From positions 1 through 64,000 of the forward strand of contig JAHBVI010000006.1 in the NCBI GenBank assembly GCA_019637635.1: a DNA stretch of 64,000 nt, read 5' to 3'. Positions 8,040-17,208 of the stretch are shown piece after piece. The translations under genes were made by a program, and so were the position numbers. Position 1 is the first letter of the stretch, and the number at the start of each line of letters is the position of its first letter. Source of the stretch: Anaerolineae bacterium (GTDB lineage Bacteria; Chloroflexota; Anaerolineae; Promineifilales; Promineifilaceae). Below the pieces are notes generated by a model. That model was not told the DNA's origin. It was given only the letters and a program-made list of their open reading frames with translations, and did no database searches.

Positions 8040-9296
8040 TCAAATAGGAAATAAGGCCAATCCTGCCAGCGCCGCCAACACCTGCTCCACCTCATCATGG
8101 GTGTTGTAATGCACAAACCCAATCCGTACCAGGCCACCCTTGTCCACCAGACCCAGGCGCTCCATCACCGCCACCGCATAATAATCGCCATGCCACACAA
8201 AAATGCCCTGCTCCCCTAACCGCGTCGCCACCGCTTCCGGTGAATGCCCCTCCAGGCTAACGGCAAACGTGGGTGTGCGTCGTTCCAGGCTTTCCACATC
8301 GGTAATGCCATACACCCGCAGGCCGGGAATCCTGGCGGCGCCTTCCAGAAAATGGTAGCTCAGACTCATCTCGTACTCTTTAATGTGGGCCATCGCCGGC
8401 ACCAGCCGTTCCCGGCGTGTGCCGTGATCACCGCCAAGCGTGGCGATGTAATCTACCGCCGCCGTCACGCCGGCCAGGCTTTCAAAACTCTGCGTACCCG
8501 TTTCCCACTTACCCGGTGGTTTGGGGGACGACGGCCGTACCTTATACGCCTGCAATGTATCCAGCAGTTGATGCTTGCCATACAGCGCCCCCACGTGCCC
8601 GCCGAAAAATTTATACACAGATGCCGCTAGAAAATCACAATCCAACGCCTGCACATCAATCAGGCCATGCGGCGCATAATGCACCGAATCTACAAAGGAC
8701 AAAGCGCCCACCTCGTGCGCCATTTGCACCACGCGCTTCACGTCGCTGATGCTGCCAACGGCATTCGAGGCATAGGTCACGGCCAGCAGCCGGGTTTTTT
8801 CATTGAGCAAACCGGGCAGCAAATCCAGGCGCAAGGTGCAATCGGCGGGATCAAAATCCAGCCAGCGCACAGTCACGCCGCGATCTGTGGCCGCCATGAC
8901 CCAGGGGGTGATGTTGGCATCGTGGTCCAGCCGGGTGACGACGATTTCGTCCCCCGGCTGCCAGGTTTGCGCCAGGGCGCGGCTGAGGGCAAACGTCAGG
9001 CTGGTCATGTTCTGGCCGAAGACAATTTCTTCGGGCCGCCGGGCGTTATAAAAGTCCATCATCGCCTGGCGCGCCGCCGCAATGATGGCGTCGGTGTATT
9101 GGCTGGTGTAGAAGGGGCCACCCTGGTTGCTGCCGCCATGCGCCAGATAGCCGGCAATGGCGTCAATGACAGGCCGGGGAACTTGCGTACCGCCGGGGCC
9201 GTCCAGGTACACGGCCGTGCGCCCATTCACTTCTAATTGCAGAGCCGGAAACTGGCTGCGGATTGTCTGTAGATCAAAGGGGGTTTGTGTTTTCAT
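8040..9296 (-). CDS. Cysteine desulfurase-like class V aminotransferase (VC1184-type)
   Basis: 418 aa from ATG 9296. It opens FPALQLEVNGR and YLDGPGGTQVP, typical of the VC1184 subfamily of class V PLP enzymes. The segment SFVDSVHYAPH provides the PLP-contacting Asp and His, and AASVYKFFGGHVGALYGK holds the Schiff-base lysine. By family it would use PLP on cysteine or a related amino acid, but this subfamily's substrate is not settled. An ORF start at 9383 would add residues encoded by a dispersed repeat and was rejected. No iron-sulfur assembly genes lie nearby. Confidence 0.85.
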   Translation of the reverse strand: MKTQTPFDLQTIRSQFPALQLEVNGRTAVYLDGPGGTQVPRPVIDAIAGYLAHGGSNQGGPFYTSQYTDAIIAAARQAMMDFYNARRPEEIVFGQNMTSLTFALSRALAQTWQPGDEIVVTRLDHDANITPWVMAATDRGVTVRWLDFDPADCTLRLDLLPGLLNEKTRLLAVTYASNAVGSISDVKRVVQMAHEVGALSFVDSVHYAPHGLIDVQALDCDFLAASVYKFFGGHVGALYGKHQLLDTLQAYKVRPSSPKPPGKWETGTQSFESLAGVTAAVDYIATLGGDHGTRRERLVPAMAHIKEYEMSLSYHFLEGAARIPGLRVYGITDVESLERRTPTFAVSLEGHSPEAVATRLGEQGIFVWHGDYYAVAVMERLGLVDKGGLVRIGFVHYNTHDEVEQVLAALAGLALFPI

Positions 9297-9352
9297 GCGC
9301 CAATTATAGAGGACAAGGCAACAGGGTAACAGGGTGAAATACATCAGGCATT

Positions 9353-9414
9353 GCCAGGCAAGGGGCTGTATGGCTTTGGTCAATCAAAATGGTTCTGCCC
9401 CTTGCCTGGCACTA
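9353..9414. repeat. TGCCAGGCAAGGGG inverted repeat, copy 1
   Basis: TGCCAGGCAAGGGG is followed after about 33 bases by CCCCTTGCCTGGCA. A second copy with the same arms is at 16413-16477, and looser relatives occur near 31.1 and 35.0 kb. It sits in the divergent gap upstream of the desulfurase-like and S9 peptidase genes. Confidence 0.8.
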
Positions 9415-9507
9415 CCAATCAGATTATGCCCTTTCTACCAGACAGGCTATCATTGTCCATAGCTGGCGATAAATCGCCTACTACGAACGATGAACAAGGA
9501 GCATGAG

Positions 9508-11514
9508 ATGACAGAAACGAAACGGCCGTTAACGGCCGAAGACCTCTATAACCTGCAACTGGTCAGCGACCCGCAAATCTCACCCGATGGACAGTATGTC
9601 ATTTTTGGCTTGAGCCGGGTAGACCAGAAGACGGAGAAGAAATATATGAACCTGTGGCTGGCGGCAACAGACGGCCGTACCCCGCCCCGCCAGTTTACCT
9701 ATGGCGACCAGACCGACACCTATGCCCGCTGGTCGCCGGACGGCTCAACCATCGCCTTCCTCTCCAACCGCAAAGACGAAAAGCAGATGCAAATTTACGC
9801 CATCCCCTTGGGCGGCGGTGAAGCCCGGCCCGTCACCAACGCCCAGGGCAGCTTTGCCAGCTTTGCCTGGTCGCCGGATGGCACACGCTTTGTAGCCCAA
9901 TTTCGCCAGAAAGACGAAGAAACACGCGAGCGGGAAAAAGATGAACAAAAGAAAAAGTTAGGTGTGGTCGCTCGGCACATCACCAGCCTGAATTACAAAT
10001 ATGACGGCGCCGGCTACCTGCCGCAGGAAAAGTGGCACATCTGGACGTTTGACGCCCAAACGGGCGAGGGAACCCAATTAACCAGCGGCGATACCCAGGA
10101 AACAGAACCATGCTGGTCGCCCGACGGCCGTACCATCCTCTTCATCTCCAACCACCACCCAGACCCCGACCTGCACCCCGACGAGACAGAACTGTACCTG
10201 ATCCCGGCAGAGGGCGGCGAGATGGTGCAGGTGGAAACGGGGCATCACGGCCGTAAATTTTCCCCTGCCTTCTCGCCCGACGGCCAGACCATTGCCTACC
10301 TGGGGCGCGCCCGTTTGGGTGATTGGGGGCAAAACAGTTGCCTATACGTCATCCCCACCGGCGGTGGGCAGGCGCGTAATCTGTCGGCGACCCATGACCT
10401 GCACCTGAACCTGGCCACGTTGACCGATGCGGGCAGCAACACGCCGCAGCCGCCGCCCACCTGGTCGGCCGACGGCCGTCGCCTCTTCATCCAGGCCACC
10501 GAATTGGGCAACCAACCGCTGCTGGCTTTTGACGTACAAACCGGCGATTATGAACGCCTGATTGATGAACCGGGACTGGTGGGCAGCTTTAGCCTGGACG
10601 CGGCCCAAAACCGGCTGGTCTACCTGTGGGGCGACCAGCACAGCACCGGGCAGGTGTGGCAGCGCCGCCTGCAAGAGCCAGACGCCGCCCCGCTAACCCA
10701 TTTTAACCAGGCGCTTTTTGCTGAAATCAACTGGGGGCAGCTAGAAGAAGTATGGTTTGATGGCCCTGATGGCAATGAACTGCACGGTTGGGTTTTAACG
10801 CCACCTGATTTTGACCCGGCCCGGCAATACCCGGCCATCATCGAAATTCACGGGGGGCCTATGATGCAGTACGGCCGTGTCTTTATGCACGAATTTCACT
10901 TTTTGGCAGCACAAGGGTACGTGGTCGCCTTTAGCAACCCACGCGGCAGCCAGGGATACGGCGACGCCCACGCCGCGGCCATTGCCAACCGCTGGGGCAC
11001 GGTGGATTACGCCGACATGATGGCCTGGGCCGATTACGTGGCCGCGCTGCCCTACGTAGACGCGCAGCGCATGGGCGTTACCGGCGGCAGCTATGGCGGC
11101 TACATGACCACCCTCATCATCGGCAAGACCCACCGCTTCAAAGCGGCGGTGGCCCAGCGGGTGGTGAGTAATCTGCTCAGTTTCTACGGTTCGGCAGATT
11201 TCAACTGGATGACGGAGTATCTGATTGGCGCGGACACCCAACCCTGGGACGATATGGCCGGTTACTGGCAGCAATCCCCCATCAGCTACATCGGCAAGGC
11301 CCGCACCCCCACCCTGGTCATCCACAGCGAAGCCGATTTTCGTTGTGACCAGGAACAGGGGGAACAGGTGTTTGTGGCCCTCAAGCGGCTAGGCGTGGAC
11401 ACGGAACTGGTCTTGTTCCCGGAAGAGTCACACGGGTTAAGTCGTGACGGCCGTACCGACCGCCGCATCCAACGCCTGCACCATATCAAACGGTGGTTTG
11501 ATAGATACCTCTAA
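9508..11514 (+). CDS. S9 family serine peptidase (acylaminoacyl-peptidase type)
   Basis: 668 aa from ATG 9508, which has AAGGAG six bases upstream; an in-frame ATG at 9490 is less likely. Residues up to about 400 form a beta-propeller with repeated WSPDG/FSPDG blades that gates access. The C-terminal alpha/beta-hydrolase has EIHGGP, NPRGSQGYG and the nucleophile motif GGSYGGYM, then acidic and His residues near EADFRCD and ESHGLS. No signal peptide is seen, so it probably cleaves short or acylated peptides in the cytoplasm. Confidence 0.93.
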   Translation: MTETKRPLTAEDLYNLQLVSDPQISPDGQYVIFGLSRVDQKTEKKYMNLWLAATDGRTPPRQFTYGDQTDTYARWSPDGSTIAFLSNRKDEKQMQIYAIPLGGGEARPVTNAQGSFASFAWSPDGTRFVAQFRQKDEETREREKDEQKKKLGVVARHITSLNYKYDGAGYLPQEKWHIWTFDAQTGEGTQLTSGDTQETEPCWSPDGRTILFISNHHPDPDLHPDETELYLIPAEGGEMVQVETGHHGRKFSPAFSPDGQTIAYLGRARLGDWGQNSCLYVIPTGGGQARNLSATHDLHLNLATLTDAGSNTPQPPPTWSADGRRLFIQATELGNQPLLAFDVQTGDYERLIDEPGLVGSFSLDAAQNRLVYLWGDQHSTGQVWQRRLQEPDAAPLTHFNQALFAEINWGQLEEVWFDGPDGNELHGWVLTPPDFDPARQYPAIIEIHGGPMMQYGRVFMHEFHFLAAQGYVVAFSNPRGSQGYGDAHAAAIANRWGTVDYADMMAWADYVAALPYVDAQRMGVTGGSYGGYMTTLIIGKTHRFKAAVAQRVVSNLLSFYGSADFNWMTEYLIGADTQPWDDMAGYWQQSPISYIGKARTPTLVIHSEADFRCDQEQGEQVFVALKRLGVDTELVLFPEESHGLSRDGRTDRRIQRLHHIKRWFDRYL

Positions 11515-11515
11515 A

Positions 11516-11570
11516 GAGATTGGAGATTAGAGATTAGAGATTGGGTAATCTCCAATCTCTAATCTCTTAC
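11516..11570. repeat. GAGATTA/G heptad hairpin between convergent genes
   Basis: Tandem AGAGATT units are followed by a loop and reverse-complement CCAATCTCTAATCTC units. The element fills the whole gap between the S9 peptidase and gdhA stops and may serve as a two-way terminator. Confidence 0.85.
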
Positions 11571-12814
11571 ACCCAGCCGCGCAGCCGCACTGCTTCCGCT
11601 ACCCGATCAACGGCCACCAGGTAAGCGGCCACACGAGTGTCCACCTTCTTGGATTGGGACATGGCGTGGACAGCCTGGAAAGCGGTCGTGATCTTGCGGT
11701 CCAGTCGTTCCGTGACCATGGCCTCGTCCCAGTAAAACTGGTAGCCGTTCTGCACCATCTCAAAGTAAGAGACGATGACGCCGCCGGCATTGCACAAAAA
11801 GTCAGGGATGATGTAAACGCCCTTGTCATTGAGAATGTTATCCGCTTCCGGCGTCGTGGGGCCGTTCGCCAGTTCGGCCACAATTTTAGCCTTCACGCGG
11901 TCGGCATTCTGGCCGGTTAGCTGGTTCTCGATAGCTGCCGGAATGAGAATTTCCACCGGCAGTTCCAGCAGTTCGCTATTACTGATTTCTTCAGTTTCCG
12001 GGCAGTTGATCACCTTGCCGGTGCGGCGCACATGGTCGCTCACAACTTTGGCGTCCAGGCCGTGCTGGTTGTAAATCGCGCCAAATTCGTCGCTGACGGC
12101 GACCACTTTCAGGCCAAATTGGGCCGCCAATTGGTGGGCATTGCCACCCACATTGCCATAGCCCTGAATGGCGCAGGTGGTATCGTTCAGGGGCATGCCC
12201 TTTACTTTGGCTGCTTCGCGGATGGTGAACAGGCCGCCTAAAGCGGTAGCCGGGGTGCGCCCTTGCGAGCCGCCCAATGGCAGCGGTTTGCCGGTGATGA
12301 CGCCGGGTTCGTGCCAGCCCATCAGGGTTTCATATTCATCCAGCATCCAGGCCATAATTTGGGGATTGGTGTTTACGTCGGGAGCAGGCACATCCTGGGT
12401 GATGCCGATATGCCGGGCGATGTTGCGCATGTAACCGCGGCTGAGCCGTTCCAGTTCGCCCTGGGAGAGTTCGCGGGGGTTGCAGATGACGCCACCTTTG
12501 CCACCGCCGAGGGGAATGTCGGACACGGCCGTTTTCCAGGTCATCCACGCCGCCAACGCCCGCACGGTGTCTATGGTTTCGTCCGGGTGGAAACGAATGC
12601 CGCCTTTGGCCGGGCCACGGGCGTCATTGTACTGCACGCGGAAACCTTTGAAGGTCTGGGTACGGCCATCGTCCATGCGCACCGGAATGGTGAAATGGAA
12701 TTCCCGCATCGGTTCCCGCAAAAAGGCGTGCATGTCGGGGTCGAGTTGTAAAACTTTCGCAGCTTCATCCAACTGAGCCTGCGCGATTGCAAATGGGTTC
12801 AGATTCTCTTTCAT
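11567..12814 (-). CDS. gdhA: Glutamate dehydrogenase (Glu/Leu/Phe/Val family)
   Basis: 415 aa, the normal size for hexameric GDH. The substrate region reads GFRVQYNDARGPAKGGIRFHP and PLGGGKGGV, with the catalytic Lys in GGGKGG. PAPDVNTN follows, and the coenzyme domain has CAIQGYGNVGGNAHQLA. It interconverts glutamate and 2-oxoglutarate plus ammonia. The Rossmann segment does not let me fix NAD or NADP preference. It is a single-gene unit. A TTGACA lies about 85 bp upstream on the minus strand as a possible -35 box, without a convincing -10. Confidence 0.93.
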   Translation of the reverse strand: MKENLNPFAIAQAQLDEAAKVLQLDPDMHAFLREPMREFHFTIPVRMDDGRTQTFKGFRVQYNDARGPAKGGIRFHPDETIDTVRALAAWMTWKTAVSDIPLGGGKGGVICNPRELSQGELERLSRGYMRNIARHIGITQDVPAPDVNTNPQIMAWMLDEYETLMGWHEPGVITGKPLPLGGSQGRTPATALGGLFTIREAAKVKGMPLNDTTCAIQGYGNVGGNAHQLAAQFGLKVVAVSDEFGAIYNQHGLDAKVVSDHVRRTGKVINCPETEEISNSELLELPVEILIPAAIENQLTGQNADRVKAKIVAELANGPTTPEADNILNDKGVYIIPDFLCNAGGVIVSYFEMVQNGYQFYWDEAMVTERLDRKITTAFQAVHAMSQSKKVDTRVAAYLVAVDRVAEAVRLRGWV

Positions 12815-12939
12815 TTTAACTTGTACTCCGTTTTCAAAGTGGGTTTAATGGGCTTGGGCCACCCATATGGGGAGTGTCTACGATTCTGGGTACAGTGTCA
12901 AGTGATTTAGATCAGGGTAGAAGCCGGTAATCCGTTACC

Positions 12940-13032
12940 CATGATGCGTGACGAGTGACGAGTGAGGCGCGAGGCGTAAACCGTGAATCCCAAAACCGAT
13001 TACCGATTACCGATTACGGATTACGGACTACG
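12940..13032. repeat. Mixed heptad repeats (GACGAGT then GATTACC/G)
   Basis: The 199-bp gap upstream of gdhA ends with GATGCGTGACGAGTGACGAG-type units and then GATTACC/GATTACG units. The last units run into the 3' end of the GT39-like gene and encode its final residues. No gene is visible in the gap. Confidence 0.8.
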
Positions 13033-15065
13033 GTCAAAGCCGGCACTCCGATTTTGTCATCCACTGGCGCGCCGGTTTCGTTCAAAACGGGCAGGCGGGC
13101 GCCGGAAGCGCGGTCATAAATGCCGACAATGGCCGGGTATTCACCGGGCGCGGCATCGGCGGGAATGGGTATGGCGTGGATTTGCAGGATCACATCGCCG
13201 CGCTGCCAGCCCCAGGAAGGCGCTTCCAGGGAGTCGCGTTGGGCAAAGGGACGGCCGTCTGCCCCCAACACCTGCGTAAACAGCACCACATCGGTGGTAA
13301 AGGCAGGCGGCACCATTGGCCCCACCCGCGCCGGGTCTTGTACCTGCCAGATGGTTAGCAGTTCGGCCACACCGCCAGGGGCGACGGAATCGGCCAGCCA
13401 GCTTGCATGGCGCAGAGTGACGGCGTTGTTTAGGTTGACGCCGGTGCCAGGCGCAGTCGAAGCGGCCGTGTCCCATTCCCAGGGCATAACATTTGCATCC
13501 AGTTCCACCAGGTCAAACGACGGGTCTAAATCGTCCGGGCGCAAAGCGACGGTTGCTTGTGGCCGGGCCAACACCGTAAACGCCGGATGCAGCGGCGTGG
13601 AGGCGGGGATGATCGCCAGCGTATCCTGCCCGCCGGGTAAAACCAGGGCATAGCGGGCATCGGCCCAACGGAAATCGGCGTCACCGGCCAGCACCAGGGC
13701 GATGGAGGGATCATGCGCCGGGCCGGGATAGACGGTGGAGAGCAGCACCGGCCCGTCTATCTCCTGGCTGTTCAAATAAGCCAGCGCCTCTACCAGATTG
13801 CGCTGGTACGCGCCGCGCACATCGGGCGACTGTCCCCAGCGGAGGAAATAATCGTTGATGGTGGTCGCGCCCACCCAAAGCAGCCAGACGGTGAGGGCAA
13901 CGGCCGTGACCCCCCGTCCATAACGCGGCCAACGTTGTCCAAACCATGTTGCCACCGCCCAAAAACCAATAGCAGGTAGCATGAACACGGCCGGCAGCGC
14001 CGCCAGATTGCGCGTGGTGTTGGCCGTGGCCCCGGTGATGAGCGAGGGCAAGACGCCCACGCCAAACCAGAGCAGTAGAAAGGCCGCGTTCGGCTGCCGC
14101 CAACGCCACAGGCAGACGGCAATACCGATCAGGAAGAACACGGCCGTGACCACCTCAAACACCGGCCGGCCCGGAATGTTGTACGCCAGAAACTGATCTC
14201 CCTGCCCCGGCCAGACAAAGGCCAACAGCGCCCCGGCGGCATTACGCACCACCGGCAGCAGATTCCCCTGGCGCAAATCGTTCAGCGGCCTGTCCAGCAT
14301 GTCCAGCCGCGTCAGGGCATAGGGGTACCGTTCCAGGTAAAGAAACATGGGCGCTACCAGCAGCGCCGCCAGCAGCAGCCCGGCCAGGGTTGGCCGCCAC
14401 ATCCGCCCAAAAGCAGGGCGATGCGCCAGCAACAGATACAACAAAAAGAGCGGAAACAGCAGCCAGGCTACCCGCGCCGCCAGATAAATATGCAGAGTCA
14501 CCGCCACACACACGCCAAACCCGATCACCAAGAGGGTTGTAGGATGATCCGCGAAGAGCGCGAAGGTTCTTTTTCCAGGCATATCCCCTCTGCGACTCTG
14601 CGACTCTGCGTTAACAAAAAGCTGCCAGAAAAACCAGACTGCCAACGTCATAAACAGGGGCAGCAGCCCGGCGCGCAGGGCTTCGCGGCTGGCGGCCAGG
14701 GGCCAGAAGGAGAGGGCAAGCAGCACGGCCGTCACCAACGCCACCCGCCTGTCAAAAGCCCGGCTGGCCCAGGCATACACCGCGGCAATCACGGCCGTGC
14801 CCGCCATCACATTCACCAGCCGCAGCGCCAACAGCCCCTCGCCCAACAGCGCCATAAAGCCGGCGACGGTATAGCTGTAGAGCGGTTCGCTGCCATAGTT
14901 GAGGGGGAAGTAAAAGAGCAGAATGCCGTCGAGGATGCCAATGGCTTCACGGCCGTGATTGGCTTCATCGTGCGTCAGACCCGGTGGCAGGCTGGTGAGC
15001 GCCGCCAGCCGCAGGCCAAACGCCAGCAACAAAATCAGAAGGATAGGCCCAACTCGTTTCCACAT
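13014..15065 (-). CDS. Membrane glycosyltransferase (GT39/PMT-like)
   Basis: About 683 aa. The N-terminal half is strongly hydrophobic with around ten membrane segments. The first loop contains LPPGLTHDEANHGREA, with the Asp-Glu pair typical of PMT/ArnT-type transferases that use polyprenyl-phosphate sugars. The C-terminal third (from about residue 430) is a soluble beta-rich domain. I chose ATG 15065 because the longer frame to 15173 reads through a GGTGACA-type repeat. The last residues (TVVRNP) are encoded by the GATTACG repeat. Likely role: transfer of a sugar to a cell-surface acceptor, which cannot be named. Confidence 0.8.
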   Translation of the reverse strand: MWKRVGPILLILLLAFGLRLAALTSLPPGLTHDEANHGREAIGILDGILLFYFPLNYGSEPLYSYTVAGFMALLGEGLLALRLVNVMAGTAVIAAVYAWASRAFDRRVALVTAVLLALSFWPLAASREALRAGLLPLFMTLAVWFFWQLFVNAESQSRRGDMPGKRTFALFADHPTTLLVIGFGVCVAVTLHIYLAARVAWLLFPLFLLYLLLAHRPAFGRMWRPTLAGLLLAALLVAPMFLYLERYPYALTRLDMLDRPLNDLRQGNLLPVVRNAAGALLAFVWPGQGDQFLAYNIPGRPVFEVVTAVFFLIGIAVCLWRWRQPNAAFLLLWFGVGVLPSLITGATANTTRNLAALPAVFMLPAIGFWAVATWFGQRWPRYGRGVTAVALTVWLLWVGATTINDYFLRWGQSPDVRGAYQRNLVEALAYLNSQEIDGPVLLSTVYPGPAHDPSIALVLAGDADFRWADARYALVLPGGQDTLAIIPASTPLHPAFTVLARPQATVALRPDDLDPSFDLVELDANVMPWEWDTAASTAPGTGVNLNNAVTLRHASWLADSVAPGGVAELLTIWQVQDPARVGPMVPPAFTTDVVLFTQVLGADGRPFAQRDSLEAPSWGWQRGDVILQIHAIPIPADAAPGEYPAIVGIYDRASGARLPVLNETGAPVDDKIGVPALTVVRNP

Positions 15066-15191
15066 GCGGGCGGCATTATACTTGACAAGGTGAAACGGTG
15101 ACACGGTGAGGTGGTGACAAGGGTTCCGAAAGGTGGTAGATTCGTAGGGTGATTTTGAAAATCGCCCACCCATATTGAAGGAGGTAGAGTG

Positions 15192-16013
15192 ATGCCTGAG
15201 AATTTAGAAACCTTGCGCAAACAACGCAACATGAAGGCGGGGCAGTTAGCCGCCAAATCGGGTGTGCCCATCAAACAAATTGCCGCCTATGAAAAAGGGG
15301 AACGCATTAAGGTGGCCGATATGCCCAAACTGGCCCGCGCCCTCTTTGTGGACGAATCGGCAATCAACTGGGTCTCTGTGCCCCCACCGCCGCCGCCGCC
15401 CAAACCGGTAGTGGAAAAGCCCAAAAAAGTGGAAGCGCCGGACAAACCCCAGGTGGACAAACCCCAGACCGAAGCGCCACAAGAACCCCAAAAGATGAAA
15501 AAATCGCGCTGGCCGAAACAGAAAAGGGCAGAAGCTGACCTGCCGGCACGGCCGTCTCAAATAGACCATGCGCTGATGATGGCTGCCAAAGTGGGGGAAG
15601 ATGAAACGGCCGTGACCGAAAAAGCGGGCAAACCACTGACCGAACTCACCCAGACCGAAGCCAGCCAGCTCATTATGACGTACCAGAAAGCATGGTTGGA
15701 ATATAAAAAATCGCGGGGGCCGGGTGATCCCGCCTTTCCTGACAACCAGGGCAAACGCGCCCTGACGCCGGAAGCGGTTGACCGCTATGAAGTGGATTAC
15801 TTACAGGCGCGGCAGGAAGCCGGCGATGAATTGACCTTCACCCTGTTTGATGGCTCCACGCGGCACGGCCGTGTCATTGGCTTCTCCCCTTATAACATCA
15901 CCATTCAGGAGGCCGATGCCCGGGAAACGACGTTGCAAAAGTTGGGCGTCGCCTATTATTCGGTAGCCGGTAATCAGCAGACTGATTACCGACTACAGGA
16001 GCAAACCCCATGA
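15192..16013 (+). CDS. XRE-type HTH protein with Pro/Lys-rich linker and Sm/Hfq-like C-terminus
   Basis: 273 aa from ATG 15192 with GGAGG upstream. Residues 1-60 form an XRE helix-turn-helix (TLRKQRNMKAGQLAAKSGVP, IKQIAAYEKGERIKV). A linker with seven consecutive prolines and many Lys-Pro-Glu units follows to about 120, then a helical middle. The C-terminal ~50 residues (ELTFTLFDGSTRHGRVIGF, then YNITIQEADARETTLQKLGV) match the strand and glycine pattern of Sm/Hfq folds. DNA- and RNA-type domains in one chain suggest a nucleic-acid regulator, but this is my reading of motifs. The next gene overlaps (ATGA) and repeats the architecture. Confidence 0.7.
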   Translation: MPENLETLRKQRNMKAGQLAAKSGVPIKQIAAYEKGERIKVADMPKLARALFVDESAINWVSVPPPPPPPKPVVEKPKKVEAPDKPQVDKPQTEAPQEPQKMKKSRWPKQKRAEADLPARPSQIDHALMMAAKVGEDETAVTEKAGKPLTELTQTEASQLIMTYQKAWLEYKKSRGPGDPAFPDNQGKRALTPEAVDRYEVDYLQARQEAGDELTFTLFDGSTRHGRVIGFSPYNITIQEADARETTLQKLGVAYYSVAGNQQTDYRLQEQTP

Positions 16014-16414
16014 GTTTATCAGACCATTTGCGGTATTTGCGGGCCATGAAAGGGGGGCTGCACATTAGCGAAGTAGCGCTGGCAGCGGGCGTGGCCAAGG
16101 TAGTGGACGTCAATCTGGCCGAAAAACAGTACCGCCCCCTGGCGGACGAGGGGTTAATGGAAAAGCTGGCGGCCTATTACGGCCGTTCTCTGGACGAATT
16201 CCACTGGCACAATGCCCGTTCCCGCAAACAGTTCACCTACTTCATCAGCCAGGCGATGCAAAATGAGACGGCCGTTTCCCTGGTCATGCGGCACGGCGAA
16301 ACAATAACCGGCACAGTGGAAGATTGGGACATGGCCTGTGTGGCGCTGCGGCTGGCAAACGGCCGTCTGCTCATCGTCCAGCGCCACGCCGTTATTGATT
16401 GGTCAACGGAGTAG
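16010..16414 (+). CDS. Short HTH-like protein with Sm/Hfq-like C-terminus
   Basis: 134 aa, translationally coupled to the preceding gene by an ATGA overlap. The N-terminus (LSDHLRYLRAMKGGLHISEV, ALAAGVAKVVDVNLAE) looks like a degenerate XRE helix-turn-helix. The C-terminal ~50 residues (TAVSLVMRHGETITGTVEDW, then CVALRLANGRLLIVQRHAVI) have the G-x-x-hydrophobic-x-G and terminal 'hAV' pattern of Sm-like domains. It lacks the Pro-rich linker of its partner, so the two may form a hetero-complex. Function unknown. The stop leads straight into a dispersed inverted repeat. Confidence 0.65.
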   Translation: MSLSDHLRYLRAMKGGLHISEVALAAGVAKVVDVNLAEKQYRPLADEGLMEKLAAYYGRSLDEFHWHNARSRKQFTYFISQAMQNETAVSLVMRHGETITGTVEDWDMACVALRLANGRLLIVQRHAVIDWSTE

Positions 16415-16477
16415 TGCCAGGCAAGGGGCTGTACCGCCCAGGTCAACCAAGATGGTTTTCCCCCTTGCCTGGCACTG
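16413..16477. repeat. TGCCAGGCAAGGGG inverted repeat, copy 2
   Basis: Same arms as the 9353 copy: AGTGCCAGGCAAGGGG, a spacer that includes GGTCAACCAAGATGGTT, then CCCCTTGCCTGGCACT. It begins at the stop codon of the preceding gene. Confidence 0.8.
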
Positions 16478-16545
16478 CCGGTTGCGATGGGGTACGGCCG
16501 TTTGTTACAATGTCAGCAACGGTGAACGATTGAGAGGTGAACCTG

Positions 16546-17208
16546 ATGACCTTAGAAACGGAGTATTTCCAAAATCTGCTGCACTCCCCCCGGCTGGCGC
16601 AATATGCCCGGCAAATTCAGGCCGTCTTACAGGACGAAGCCAACCGGCGGCAGGGCTTTTATGCCCAAATCAGCGAAGGCGACAAAGCCGAATTCATCAA
16701 CGGTGAAATCGTCTTCCATTCGCCAGTGAGACTGTGGCATAACAACGCCTCTGGTAATCTATACTTTTTGCTCAAAGCGTATGTCATGCACAAAGGAGCA
16801 GGCTTTGTGGGGCATGAAAAAATCATGGTGTCGCTGACGCGCAATGATTATGAGCCGGATATTTGCTACTTCAACAGCCAGAAAGCGGCCTTATTCAAAC
16901 CAGATCAGATGTGCTTCCCCGCGCCGGATTTTGTGGTGGAGGTACTGTCTGCCAGTACCGAAGCCAATGACCGGGGTGTGAAGTTTGAGGATTATGCCGC
17001 CCACGGCGTGGCTGAGTATTGGTTGGTTGACCCGGACGCCGAAACGATTGAGCAGTACCGCCTGCAAGATGAGGTTTATACCCTGGTTATCAAGGCAAAA
17101 ACAGGTTTGATTGAGAGCTTTACCATCCCCGGTTTTACCATTCCGGTGCGGGCAATTTTTGACGAGGCGGAAAATCGGGCAGCACTGTCAACGTTATTGG
17201 CCGGTTAA
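16546..17208 (+). CDS. Uma2 family (DUF820) putative endonuclease
   Basis: About 220 aa from ATG 16546 with GAGAGGTG upstream. It carries the PD-(D/E)xK-like signature of Uma2 proteins: EFINGEIV, NDYEPDICYF, DFVVEVLSAST and KFEDYAAHGVAEYWLVDP with the conserved Lys and Tyr-Trp. Such proteins are abundant in Chloroflexota and cyanobacteria. A nuclease role is predicted from the fold, but targets are unknown. Its last 15 bp overlap the 3' end of the convergent methyltransferase gene. Confidence 0.88.
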   Translation: MTLETEYFQNLLHSPRLAQYARQIQAVLQDEANRRQGFYAQISEGDKAEFINGEIVFHSPVRLWHNNASGNLYFLLKAYVMHKGAGFVGHEKIMVSLTRNDYEPDICYFNSQKAALFKPDQMCFPAPDFVVEVLSASTEANDRGVKFEDYAAHGVAEYWLVDPDAETIEQYRLQDEVYTLVIKAKTGLIESFTIPGFTIPVRAIFDEAENRAALSTLLAG

